Assembly: GCA_038363925.1 (NCBI GenBank)
Contig: JAQQWL010000011.1
Span: 4,154,001-4,218,000 of the forward strand
DNA: 64,000 bases
Reading direction: 5' to 3'
Source: Apiospora phragmitis
Lineage: Eukaryota; Ascomycota; Sordariomycetes; Amphisphaeriales; Apiosporaceae
Of this stretch, positions 1 through 11,600 are shown piece by piece. Each line of letters starts with the position of its first letter. The stretch's first letter is position 1. The notes below the pieces were generated by a model. It ran no database searches. It worked only from the letters and a program-made list of their open reading frames with translations, and was not told where the DNA came from. A program made the translations under genes and the position numbers.

Positions 1-970
1 TAGTAAAAGTCGCTTAGAACGCTTTTAAAAACGTTAGTAGGAAGTCCTCCTTTAAGATATAGGTAATATACGCCCGTATAAGATATTTAATTTCTTTTTT
101 ATACGCTTTTTTTAATATATAAAAATAATTAATATTAAAAGGTTAAAGTTTATATAATAAATAAGAAAATATATAAAGTATAATAATCGAGTTCTTTTTA
201 TAATAAAGCTTAAAAGTTATCGAATAATAGCTTTCGTAGCCGTTTAAAATTAAGAAGCGATAACGACTTTTTATATAAGACTTAGTATATTAATTAAAAT
301 ATCGAATTTAGTTCTCGCCTTTTTTATTTATAGTTTAATTATTTTTAGTAATTACGATTACCTAATCCTTTAATAATAAACTATTTTCGTATTAAGAAAA
401 GAAGTATATTTTTTTAATATAAATAATATACGAAAAAATAATATAACTATATAATTTAACGTTTTAAATAATTATAATTTATTCTTAATTCTTTTATTAT
501 ATTATTTTAAATTTTCCTTATTAATTAGAAATAGTTATAATTATTTCGAACGAGATTTAATTTATAAAAAAGCCGGTTTTATTAAAGTTGTAAATATCCT
601 TTTTTTAAATCCCGTATTTATAAATTATATTTTATATAAAGATAAATTATACGCGATACGCGTCGAGATCTTTATAAAAGATTTTTTAGTAATCGATTTT
701 TTAATTAAAACGCGTTTAAAAATTTAGTTATTATTATATAAAATTAAAGGTTTAATTAATATTAACGAGTTCTGCGTTATATAAATTAAATAATTAATTT
801 ATTATATTTTTTATATTACTTAATTAAAAAAGAAACGATCGCGTATTTAAATTAATAATATATTAAATAAATATATCTTTTTTAAAATTTGAAAGCTTTT
901 AAGAATTTATAAATATTTTATATCGTATAGGTTAATTATTTCGTTTACCTTATAAAGTTTTCGATAAAAC
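1..970 (-). mobile_element. RIP-degraded pogo/Fot1-like DDE transposase remnant, left arm of inverted repeat
   Basis: Read on the minus strand, this arm still resembles the catalytic part of a pogo/Fot1-type transposase. Ignoring RIP stops, one can follow the stretch before the second catalytic Asp (LLILDG-like), a PPHxSHLLQPLDVG-like block, and a KKAYxKEIxxLIRAxITxI-like block followed by LKEDFL. Many Gln and Trp codons are now TAA or TAG, and the arm is very AT-rich. No open frame survives. The C-terminal coding end points toward base 1, and the element probably continues beyond the window. It is a near-perfect reverse complement of 1023-1975. Family assignment rests on recalled pogo/DDE_1 motifs. 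The degree of decay makes exact boundaries uncertain. Confidence 0.75.
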
Positions 971-1975
971 GTTTTAAAAAGATTTAATTTTAAACGTATA
1001 AAAAGTTATATTAATTTATTATATTTTATCGAAAACTTTATAATATAAACGAAATGATTAACCTATACGACGCGAAATATTTACGAATTTTTAAAAGCTT
1101 TTAAATTTTTAAAAAAATATAATTATTCGATATATTATTAATTTAAATAGGCAATTATTTTTTTTAATTAAATAATATAAAAGATATAACGAATTAATTA
1201 TTTAATTTATATAACGCGGAACGCGTCGGTATTAATTAAGCTTTTAATTTTACATAATAATAATTAAACTTTTAAACGCGTTTTAATTAAAAAATCGATT
1301 ATTAAAAAGTTTTTTATAAAAATCTCGACGCGTATTACGCGTAATATATTTTCGTATAAAATATAATTTATTAATACGAGATTTAAAAAGAGGATATTTA
1401 TAACTTTAATAAGACTAGTTTTTTTATAAATTAAATCTCGTTCGAAATAATCGTAATTACTTTTAATTAATATAAAAAGTTTAAATTAATATAATAAAAA
1501 AATTAAGAATAGGTTATAATTATTTAAAACGTTAAATCATATAGTTACGTTATTCTTTTATATATTATTTTTACCGGGAAAACGTACCTTTTTTTTTAAT
1601 ACGAAAATAATTTATTATTAAAAGATTAAGTGATCGTAATTATTAAAAATAATTAAACTATAAATAAAAAAGGCGAAAACTAGATTCGATATTTTAATAA
1701 ATACACAAAGTTTTATACGAAAAATATTTACCGTTTATTAATCCTTAACGGCTATAAGAGTTATTATTCGATAGTTTTTAAGCTTTATTATAAAAAGAAC
1801 TCGATTATTATACTTTATATATTTTTCTATTTATTATATAAACTCTAACCTCTTAAAATTAATTATTTTTATATATTAAAAAAAGCGTACGAGAAAGAAA
1901 TTAAATATTTTATACGGGCGTATATTACTTATATCTTAAAGGAGGACTTCCTACTAGCATTTTTACCGTTTCGAA
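1..1975. repeat. Large inverted repeat, ~0.95 kb arms, ~52 bp spacer
   Basis: Bases 1-970 and 1023-1975 are reverse complements with scattered mismatches, most of them C/T or G/A transitions. For example, GGAGGACTTCCTACTA near 1941-1956 matches the reverse complement of bases 36-51. The inner edges are AAAGTTTTCGATAAAAC near 954-970 and its mirror near 1023-1040. The spacer is AT-rich with no recognised content. The simplest explanation is two transposon copies in head-to-head orientation, RIP-mutated after duplication. Confidence 0.85.
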
Positions 1976-2600
1976 TATATAAAAAAGCTTTTAAAAAATA
2001 GGACTCGTCTTATATAATTTAAAATATATTATTTTATAATTAAATATAAAGCTATATATTTTAATACTTTTAAGGATATTTTTCGGCCTATTTAATTTTT
2101 AAGAATTAAAAACTTTAAATAATTTAATTAAAGCTTAATTTTAAACCGAATACGTTTAAAACTATATTATACGGTATTAAAATAATTTTTTAATATTTAT
2201 TTTAATTAGTTTTAATTAAATTATAAAAGTTATAATATATATTATATATTAAATTACTCTTTTAAAAGGTAAGAGCGCGATACTTTAAAAAGTAAATAAG
2301 ATATTTAACCGGCGCCGCCGTACGAAAAAGAAACGGCTATAAAATAGAGGATTATTTCGTATATAAATTAAAAAAGACTTATAATTTCATAAGGATATTA
2401 ATAGATAGTTATAAAATAAATCACGTCGAAAGAGTAGTTATACGAAAACGTTTAGGACAAGTTTATAGCGCTATAGAATTTGCGGAGAGCCCGGGTATAA
2501 TACGCGTATTTATTAAAATAATATAGAAGTATTTAAAAATAAATATTCCGATTAATTTTAATATATTAAATATATTATAATAAAATTAACTTATATTTTA
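1023..2600 (+). mobile_element. RIP-degraded pogo/Fot1-like DDE transposase remnant, right arm
   Basis: This plus-strand mirror copy of 1-970 carries the same decayed DDE motifs. The block LKEDFLLAFL is readable around 1938-1967, and the preceding KEIKYFIRAYITYI block lies just upstream. Beyond about 1975 the copy runs on alone for several hundred bases, which would be the C-terminal tail of the transposase, ending in unassignable AT-rich sequence near 2600. A short tandem of about 17 bp (GATATTCGCTTATATAA-like, about 2.5 copies) lies at 2625-2680, just past the copy. There is no intact frame, so the copy cannot make active protein. Confidence 0.7.
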
Positions 2601-2699
2601 TTAAAAGGGGTGTAAAAGGATAAAATATTCGCTTATATAAGATATTCGTTTATATAAGATATTCGCTTATAAGATACGTTAGTTATTTTACTTTATATA

Positions 2700-5600
2700 A
2701 AAAAACTCTTATTATTACTTTCGACGCTTTTTAACGAGACCTTGCTATAAAAGTTAATAGCGACGATAATAACGACGGTATTAATTAATAAGCGTTAATT
2801 AAACGTATTAAATATTTCGAGTAAAAGAATATTAATAATTAATATTATTATATTAAACTTTAAAAAAACGTAATAAACTCTTAATTAAAAAGGTATTAAA
2901 ATAAATATTTTATAATATTAATAAATTATATAAAAAAGTACGCTTTTTATATTATTATTAATATTATTTAAACCTTTATTATATTTAAAAAGGGGATAAA
3001 AATAAATACTTTAATACCTTTTAATAAAATGAGTAGAAATTTTTAAAAATTCCTTATTTAAATTAAAACTTATTAGCGATTTTATAAAAACATATTTTAA
3101 AACATTACGTAACGAATTATTTACGCCGCTTTATTTTTATTTTCAAAAGCGTTCGTTTAATTTAAACTTTATTTAAATAAACTTATAAAAAAAGATCAAT
3201 AAGCTAAACTATATTAAATAAAGGTATAACGAATTTTTAAATCTTACGATAATTTGGAGAACATTTTTAAAATATTTTTTTAAGATTTCAACGAGAAATG
3301 ATAAGTTAAGAAAAAATTTAAAACCCTTAAGTAAAAAAGATTAGCCGCTTTTTATACCGTGGAAGCTAAATATATTATAATTTAATTAAACTATATTAAC
3401 GTTATAAAAGTTCTAATATATTATTAAAAGTTAAAAAAAATTAATTTAATTAATTTAATACTTTTAAAAAAATTTTTATATAACGTTTATTATTAAAATT
3501 AATACGCATTTATATAAACGCCATCGTAAGAAGTAAAGCGCTTTATAATAATAAAGCGGTCGGGTTTAAATTAATACAAAACGTTTCCATTAATATATTA
3601 ATACGTAATTAAAAAACATTATTATATATATTTATTATAACGAACTTATAAATTTTAATATTATTAAATATAATAGAAAAAAGAATATTATTTATTATAA
3701 TTATTAAAAGTAAAGATACTTTATTTAAAAAAAGTTAATCTTTAAAAAATAATATATTAATATTATTTAAGCCGAGGGTATTTTAATTTTAATTATTAAA
3801 AGAAGTAATATTATAATTAGTTATAATAATTTATTTTATATAACTTATTATAATAATAAGTATACCGCGTGTTTAGCGAATATAGAAAGAATTAAATAAT
3901 CTTTTAAAATTTTTAAAATTAAATAAAGTTATAATTAAATCGTTATAATAATAAGTAAATAATTCATTTTAATATATAACGCTATTAATAATAATAAAGG
4001 TATAATTAATTAATAGAAATAGTTTATAAATTATAAATATATTAATAAACGAGTTTATAAGCGAAGTTATTAAGTTACGAAATTTAAAAATTAATAAATA
4101 AATAATTATTTCGAATTATTTTTATTTAAATTTAAAACGCTTACGCTAAGTATTTATTACGGCAGGATTTAATTAAAAGGTTAATAAAAATTACGCCGTA
4201 AATAATATATATTTTATTCTTTTATAAATATCGTATATATAATACTTATATTAAATACTTTATAAAAGAACTTAAGAATAAGTAGTTTTTTTAATAAATT
4301 AGTAAATAACTTATCTTATATTTATACTTTAATTATATTATTAAGAAAATTTAAACGTTTATATTAAATAAATAACGAGCGTAGTTATTAATATAAAAAA
4401 ATCTTACGTTAGCCGTAATAATATTATTTAAAAAAACGAGATTTAAAGGAGTGTTCTAAGGTTAATATTTTAAATACGCTTAAAAAACTCGCGAGCTTAT
4501 AAATATTTAAAGAAAAGTAATTAATATTTTTAAAATAAATAAATATATATTTAATAAAAAAAACCTGTTTATTATAATTAAGAATTTATAAATTAGTTTC
4601 AAAATTTAATAAATTTAATAAACCTTTAAACTATTTAATAAACTCGAATTTTAAGTATTAAAATTAATGTTTTATATAAAAAAAAGTAAAGAAACATTTT
4701 TATTAAAAAAAAGAAAAATAATAATAACGCGACGCTTAATTATAAAAGTTTATTATTTATTTCAAAAGATATTAATTAAAACAAACGTGGTTAAATATAA
4801 AAAAATAGTATTAAACGAATTTAAAAAAACAGTATTAAACGAATTTAAAAAAATAGTATTAAACGAATTTAAAAAAATCTTTATATTAAATAATAAATAA
4901 TTAAGATATTTATAAATATATTATATTAATAATAAAATATAAAGAAACTATATTTTATTACGAATCGTAAATTCTTTTAAGTTTAAATAAAAGAAAACGC
5001 CTTATATCGACTTAAAACCGTTAATAAAAGATTTATAATTTATAAAAATATAAAAATATAAAAAAAAGTCGCGAACTTTTTAATTAATATTAAAAATGTT
5101 ATAAACGAGTTATATAAAATATTATAAACGTTATAAGATATAATATTATTTTTAAAATAACTTAATAACGAATAACTAATTTTAAAATTAATTAAAAAAT
5201 TATTTAATAAATAGCGATTTAAAAAACGACCCTTTAATAAATATTAAATATTTAAATTAAATACTATAATAATTGTATTAAAGACTTATTAATAATTCGA
5301 AGCTTTTTTTAATAAAAAATAAAAATAAACTTATCACTTTATATAAGATAAAATTACGAAATACTTTTAAAAAAACATTTTTTTTTTAATTTATAAATTT
5401 AATTAAGAATATAAATAAACTTTAAAAGAATATATTATAGAAAACTTAAAAACAAGAGTTATATAATTATTTATATTATTAATAAGTTTTTTTATTTTCT
5501 TTATTTTTTAAAAAAGTAAAAATAAAAAACTTAAATACTATATATATTAGTTATTAAAAGTTTAACGAAATTATTATTAAAAACCAGTACTTTTTTCTTT

Positions 5601-5825
5601 TTATTAGCGATTTATAAAATAAACTATTATATATTAAGATTTTTCTAATATTTAACCTCTTTAATATATATAACTTAATTTAAATTAAAAAAAAGTAAAA
5701 ACCCGTATTTTATATTAAATATACGTATTTTAAGTATTAAGTTAAATTATTTAATTTAATTAATATATTAAATAATTTTTAAGTAATGATTAATTACATT
5801 TTATAGGAATATTTTAATAATATTA
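2700..5825 (+). mobile_element. Ty3/gypsy retrotransposon copy A, truncated and heavily RIP-mutated
   Basis: This stretch aligns along its whole length with 8730-12030 of gypsy copy B, from the gag start through the protease region into reverse transcriptase, and then similarity stops abruptly. No LTR flanks either side. It is more AT-rich than copy B, and almost every CpA/TpG site still present in B is TpA here, so it has been RIPed harder or longer. Gag-like (compare TACTTAACGA, Gln/Lys-rich), DSG-protease and RT segments can be followed only by comparison with B. No frame is open. The 78-codon open frame at 4667-4900 falls inside this decayed copy and is a by-product of a local tandem repeat. 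Confidence 0.85.
4807..4878 (+). repeat. 24-bp tandem repeat, three copies
   Basis: The unit AGTATTAAACGAATTTAAAA plus AAAY is present three times head-to-tail at 4807-4830, 4831-4854 and 4855-4878, with one C/T difference. It lies in gypsy copy A and has no equivalent triplication in copy B, so it arose after the copies separated. Its perfect phase (24 = 8 codons) produces the spurious open frame at 4667-4900. Confidence 0.85.
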
Positions 5826-6277
5826 AAATAAAAAGTAATATAAAAGTATATAAAGTTCCTATATTCTTCTTAAGTAGGGAGATTTTATTTAACGTTATTA
5901 CACGTTTAAAAGTATTAAGTTATTATACGAGTTCGCTTTTTAACTAGGTAGTTTATCGATTAATAGCCTTGCTTATAGTAGATTCGGCAGGTTCTTTATT
6001 TAAACTACTAGTTCTTATATAATAACCTTAGTTAAAAGGTATTAACGAGTTATTAGCTACTTTTTTATCTTAATGGTTAACTATTATACGGTAATTTATT
6101 ACTATAAACTAGTTAATTTTCTTTTATATAGTTATTTATAAACCGTTTATTAATTAAGTATATATTTATAGCTAAGTTTTAATATAGTTCTTTCGTTAAA
6201 TATCGTTCCGAGATCCTTTAATTCGCTATTATATTTAATAATGCGCGAAGGTTCGAAAATAACGCTTTATATATTAA
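5826..6277. other. Unassigned RIP-affected sequence between gypsy copy A and TRIM-1
   Basis: Similarity to gypsy copy B ends near 5825. The 450 bases that follow are somewhat richer in GC and still show RIP-like TpA enrichment. I see no protein motif, LTR or RNA gene in them. They are the target sequence into which TRIM-1 inserted. Confidence 0.5.
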
Positions 6278-6772
6278 TATTACGATCGGCGGGTTAGTCC
6301 CCCGCGGGGTAGCACTTAAGGCGTATAATTAAATAGAAATAACTCGAAGAGTTATTTTTAAAGCTTTTACTTTATAGCGTAGTAATTAGTTTATATATAT
6401 TATAATATAATAACTCTTCGCCTTTATTAAATAAGAGACGTAGGTTCGATTCTTATACTTATTAAATAAGAGCTCTCTTTAGCTACCTAAGCAAGATCGT
6501 TAATAAGTAAGTAAGGCTTTATACGGACTAATTACTCGTATAAAAGCTTTAGAGTTTCTTTACACCGAGCTTAAATAAATTATATAATATTAAGGGTTTA
6601 TCGCCTTAAATATAAGGGCATACCTTTAGAGAGAAGGTATAGTATTACGATCGGCGGGTTGGTCCCCCGCGGGGTAGTACTTAACGCGTAGAATTAAATA
6701 GAAATGACCCGAAGAGTTATTTCCGAAGCTTTTACTTTATAGCGCAGTAGTTAGTCTATACACACTGTAATA
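6278..6772 (+). mobile_element. TRIM-1, 495-bp terminal-repeat miniature retroelement
   Basis: Two 130-bp direct repeats (6278-6407 and 6643-6772) flank a 235-bp non-coding interior. The element starts TATTACGATCGGCGGG and ends CACTGTAATA; undoing the RIP-type CpA to TpA changes gives TG...CA ends, as in LTRs. It is flanked by perfect 5-bp duplications ATTAA (6273-6277 and 6773-6777). A purine tract (AGAGAGAAGG) sits just before the 3' repeat, where a polypurine tract belongs. There is no gag or pol, so any movement must have used another element's proteins. Each LTR contains a strong GC hairpin around CGGGTTGGTCCCCCGCGGGG. Confidence 0.88.
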
Positions 6773-7963
6773 ATTAACTTTTAATAAATAAAGGTTAATA
6801 AAAGTTTCGGAACTCCTTAATAAGCTTTAATAACGGAGGTATAAAGAGTAATCTCTTTTTCGAATCCTTTTTTAAAGGCTCGTTATACGAGCTAGAGCTT
6901 ATTTAGCAGGATTTTTAAAACCTCGATAAGTTATTTTTTAACGTTTTTACTTTTTATTTATACGAAAAAAAATATTATTTAATTCGTAAAATATTATACG
7001 TAGTTTATTATTATATTAAAATACGAGTTTATAAAGTGGTATAAATTTTTTTTTTAAGTTTAATATAATTAAAATAAAATACTTTTATATAACCGGAAAA
7101 AATATTTTAAAAAATTATATAATATTAGTTCTTTAATATATCTAGCCGTCGGCATGTTTTAATAAATATTCGTACTTTATCGTAAAAGATATTATATAAC
7201 TTACCGGTATAATTCTTTTCTTTTTTTTATACCTTTAAAAAAGTAACGACTTTATTTTAATTAATTTTATCGTTATAAATAGCTCGGCTTAAAAAGATAT
7301 CGTACTTTATAATATACGCTGGATTAGATAATCGTACGGCCTGGTCCGGCGGTACTAGAGTTAGAAAAGGAAAAGGGACGATATCTTGCGACGTTTAGGT
7401 ACTTAGGAATCTAGGGTTAAACGTCGGGCCTAAAGTATCCCGTAGTGTCGCGGACGATTGCTCCGTACGGAGACCGGGTGTCTCTCGCTTAGGCGGCGGT
7501 TATTCGACTGTTTATTTTAAGGAAGAGTGTAGAACATCCTCTTTTCGGGTTTCCGAAGTCGGTTCTACCGGTCGGTCCTATTAGTATACGAGAGCGGCCG
7601 GTAGTACTAATCGTGCGAGCTTGCTTTTAAAAGATCCGCCTATTAATATATTAACTTCGTTTCTTTCGAGGTAATAATAGAGCTCTTTTTAAAATATACG
7701 GTTAATTTAATCGAATTAGTATTTAATTTATTCTTTAAACTTTATATTAAACGCCTTTTAAAGGAACGTTTTTTTATTTTTAATATATAATATTTTAAAA
7801 AGTATTATACGAAGTACGTTATAAGTAATTTAGGTATTATTTTTTTAAAAAATATTTTTAAAAGTTCGAATTTTTAAAAAGCGAGGTTAACGTTTTTTTT
7901 TTAATTATTAAAAAGATCCCGATATTTTAAAAAACTTTTTCGTATATAAATAATTCGGGGTTT
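6773..7963. other. Unassigned RIP-affected sequence with a GC-richer island at about 7310-7640
   Basis: AT-rich, decayed sequence surrounds an island at roughly 7310-7640 with clearly more G and C and many intact CpG. I could not match the island to a gypsy or copia LTR, a tRNA or an rRNA, and it has no convincing frame. It may be an LTR or non-coding end of an element not otherwise present here. The rest of the interval shows no recognisable content. Confidence 0.45.
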
Positions 7964-8618
7964 TATTATAACCCGACCTAACCATGCAGCTAAAAGACCC
8001 CACTTACCGGCACGGAGATATAATAACCCGGTCCGGCTACGATATCATAATTAGTAATCGCACCGCTAATTACATTAATATGCACGTAGCTATACTTTAA
8101 TATTAAGCGATAAGACAAGCAGCCTCAGCCCGCGTAGCGATAGGACGAATAAGGGTAGACACGATAACTAGGTGCGAGGAGTTACGTAACGGGCCCCGGA
8201 GCGATAAAAGTATAACGCCCGAGGTAAGCTAACTAAGGTTAGATCACCGTAATCTAAAGGATGGATTATCGTAAGCTAGCGACGAGATTATTATAAGCTT
8301 ATAAGTAATTTAAAGGATTAATAGAGGAAAAATTAAATACATAACGAGAAATATTTCTTATATATTTTATATAAATACTTTTTATTTTAATAATTAATTT
8401 AAATATTAATTTAATTTATTAATAAAGTAAATAGCTTTAATAATTTTATTATAAATACTTTTAAATTTACGTATTTTAGTTATTTTTATAAGTTATTACT
8501 TATTATATTAATAAAAGCGGATTTTTATCGCACGTTTAAATACTTTTTCGTATTATTAATATAAACCCTCGTACGTTTTACTACGGTTTTTATTAAACCC
8601 CTAATAGTGTTCGTTATA
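7964..8618 (+). repeat. 5' LTR of gypsy chromovirus copy B
   Basis: This 655-bp stretch matches 15023-15683 over its whole length. Both begin TATTATAACCCGA (TG start lost to a G-to-A change) and end CGTTCGTTAYA. Shared internal blocks include AGTTACGTAACGGGCCCCGG and a TATCGCACGTTTA block near the 3' part. The 3' LTR keeps the CA end and this one reads TA, as RIP would do. The flanking 5-mers (GGTTT left, CAAAC after the 3' LTR) do not match, so no target duplication is visible. Confidence 0.9.
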
Positions 8619-11600
8619 TTTTAATCACTCTTATTCTTACGAGTTATTACCTAGACCCTCGAGCAATAGTACCATAAGAACCATATCTACGCCTGGCCCT
8701 AGCAATATCGTCTGACAAGGGAAGATCCCTATCGCCACCCCTGGCACCTCTTAACGAAACCCTGCTATAGAGGTTAATAACAACGACAACGACGACGAGC
8801 CTACCCGATAAGCGCTGGCTAAACGAATTAAAGAATTCGAACAAGAAAACGCTAATTATTAATACTATTACGCACGACTTAAAAAAGAGCATAACGAGCT
8901 CCAAATTAAGGATACCTTAAGATAAACACCTTATAATATTAATAAATTACGCGAAGAAGTATGTTTCTTTCGTATAATTATTAATATTATTTAAACCTTT
9001 ATTATATTTAAAAAGGGTATAAAGATTAATATTTTAACGCTATTTAACGAAATAAGCGGGAATTTTTAAGCTTTTTTATTTAAGTTAAAACTTATTAACG
9101 ATTTTATAAAGGGACGTTTTAAAACGCTACTTAACGATTTATTTACGCTGCCTCGTTTTTTAAAGGCAAGGTACTCGCTTAGTTTAAATCTTATCTAAAC
9201 GAACTCGTAAAAAACGATTAATAAGTTAAACTATGCCGTATAAAAATATAACAAATTTTCGAAAGTTACGATAGCTTTAAGCAAGCTTTTAAATCATTTT
9301 TCTAAAACTTTAACGAAAAACGACAGGCGGAAAAAGAACTCGAAACTTTTAAATAAAAAGGATTAACCGCTTCTTATATAGCCGAATTCCGACGTATTAT
9401 AGCTTAATTAAACTGTACCGAAGTTATAAAAATTATAATATATTATTAAAGTTTAAAAGAAAATATTAAAAACGAATTTAGCCGGCTAGATACCTTTAAT
9501 AATTTCCTTTTATATATAGAATTTATTATTAAAATTAATATTTATATATATAAACGATACCGCGAGAAATAAAGCGGATTATTATAATAAATTAATCGGA
9601 TTTAAACTAATACCGGATAATTATATTAATATAATAATATACCGTTTAAAAATATTATAACGTATAGCTATTATAATAAACTTATAAATTTCGATATTAT
9701 TAAATATAATAACTTAAATAAAAAGTAGCGCGTTATTTATTATAATTATTAAAAATAAAGATATTACGCTTAAAAATATTAAATATTAAAAAAAACTTCC
9801 GACGAGTATTAAATAGATAATATATTAACGTTATTAAAATAAAAAACATTTTAATAATAGTTATTAAAAGTAGTAACGTTATTATTAAATATAATAGCCT
9901 ATCCTAGATAGCTTGCTACGATAACGGGTACGCTTTATACCTAGCGGATAAAGAAGGTATTAAATATTTTTTAAAAACCCTTAAAGGTAGAAACCATAAC
10001 CGAAGCGTCGCGATACTACGGAGAGAATAACCCTTTTTATATAATAACGATAATAACTTTATAAATAATATTATAAGTTAATTAGCGTAACTATTAAATT
10101 ATAAACGTTTAGTTAATATATTAATAAAGGAGTTAATAAGCGAGATTATAAAGTTTAAAGACCTAAAAACCGATAAATGGTTAATTATTCCTAGTATTTC
10201 TTACCCCGACTTAAAATATTTACGCTAAATATTTATTACGGCTAGGTTTAATTAAGGAATTTACAGTAATTATATAATAAAAGACGATACTCAAATCTCC
10301 TTTATATACGAAAGATATTTTACGCTCTTATAGATTTTATACGTATACGATACTTATATAGAATACCTCGTAAAGAAACTCGAATATAAATAGTTCCCTC
10401 GAAGGATTAATAAATAACCTATTACGTAACTATACCTTAATTATATTATTAAAAAAATCTAAACGTTAATCCTTAATAAACGGCGTGTATATTTGTTAGT
10501 ATAAAAAGATTTATAATAGCTACGATAATATTATTTAAAAGAACGAGATTAAAGGGAATATTTCGAGGATCGATACTTTAAATACGCCTAAGAAAAATTA
10601 CGAGCTTATAAACGTTTAAAAGAAAACGCTTAACGCTTTTAAGATATATAAGTATATATTTAATAAAAGAACCCCTTTAATTTATTAAAAAATTTATAAA
10701 ACGCTTATAAATCATTGCGAATTTAATAAATTTTCGAATTATTTGAAAAACCCGAGTCTTAAGTATTAGGGATAGTATTTCGTATAGGGAGAAGTATAGA
10801 AACACCCTTACCGGTATATTAAAAAACGCCTTATAAAGAATGAAAGGAACGATAACGATAACACGAAAATCGATCGTAAAAAAGTATTAATTACTTATAA
10901 AAGTAATGTTCGAGAAATAAACGCCGCTTATTATAAAAGGATAATAATAAGCGGATTAAAATAAGTCCTTATATTAAATAATAAATAATCGAGCTATCTA
11001 TAAGTACATTATATTAATAATAGGCGTAAAAGGAGTTTATATTAAAATGTTACTTGATAGCGGAATATAAAAAAACTATATTTTATTACGAATCGTTAAT
11101 TACTTTAAATTCGAATAATAGGAGAAAAACGCTCTATATCAATTTAAGACCGTTAATAAAAGATTTATAACTTATGACGATAAAGAAGTATAGAAAAAAG
11201 TCGTGAACTTTTCGATTAATATTAAAAGACGTTATAAACGAATTATGTATAATATTATAGACGTTGCAAGATACGATATAATTTTAAGAATATTTTAATT
11301 ACGGGTAAATAATTTTAAAATTAATTAAAAAATAGGCTAGTTTTAATAAAATATATTAAGAAGAGGTTTAATTAATAGGTAGCGGTTTAAGAAATAATTT
11401 CTTAATAAACTTAAAATCTTTAAAGTATATATTATTATTAAAGAATTTAAGCCGAACGTTATAACGATTATATTAAAAAAGTATTAATAATTCGAAGCTT
11501 TTTTTAATAAGAAATTAGAAATAGGTTTACCGCTTTATATATAGTAGGATTATAAAATACCCGTTAAGAATAGGAAAAAACCCTTATTTATATTTATATA

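Noticed and set aside
4667..4900. 77-residue Lys/Ile/Asn-rich open frame
   Set aside because: It lies inside RIPed gypsy copy A and is created by a phased 24-bp tandem repeat; the composition reflects poly-A-rich DNA.
6278..6772. MITE or plain SINE as the nature of the 495-bp element
   Set aside because: Direct rather than inverted terminal repeats, 5-bp duplications, TG/CA ends after reversing RIP and a solo-LTR form fit an LTR element better.
8647..8904. 85-residue minus-strand frame
   Set aside because: Antisense to the gag start of chromovirus copy B, whose plus-strand gag matches copy A.
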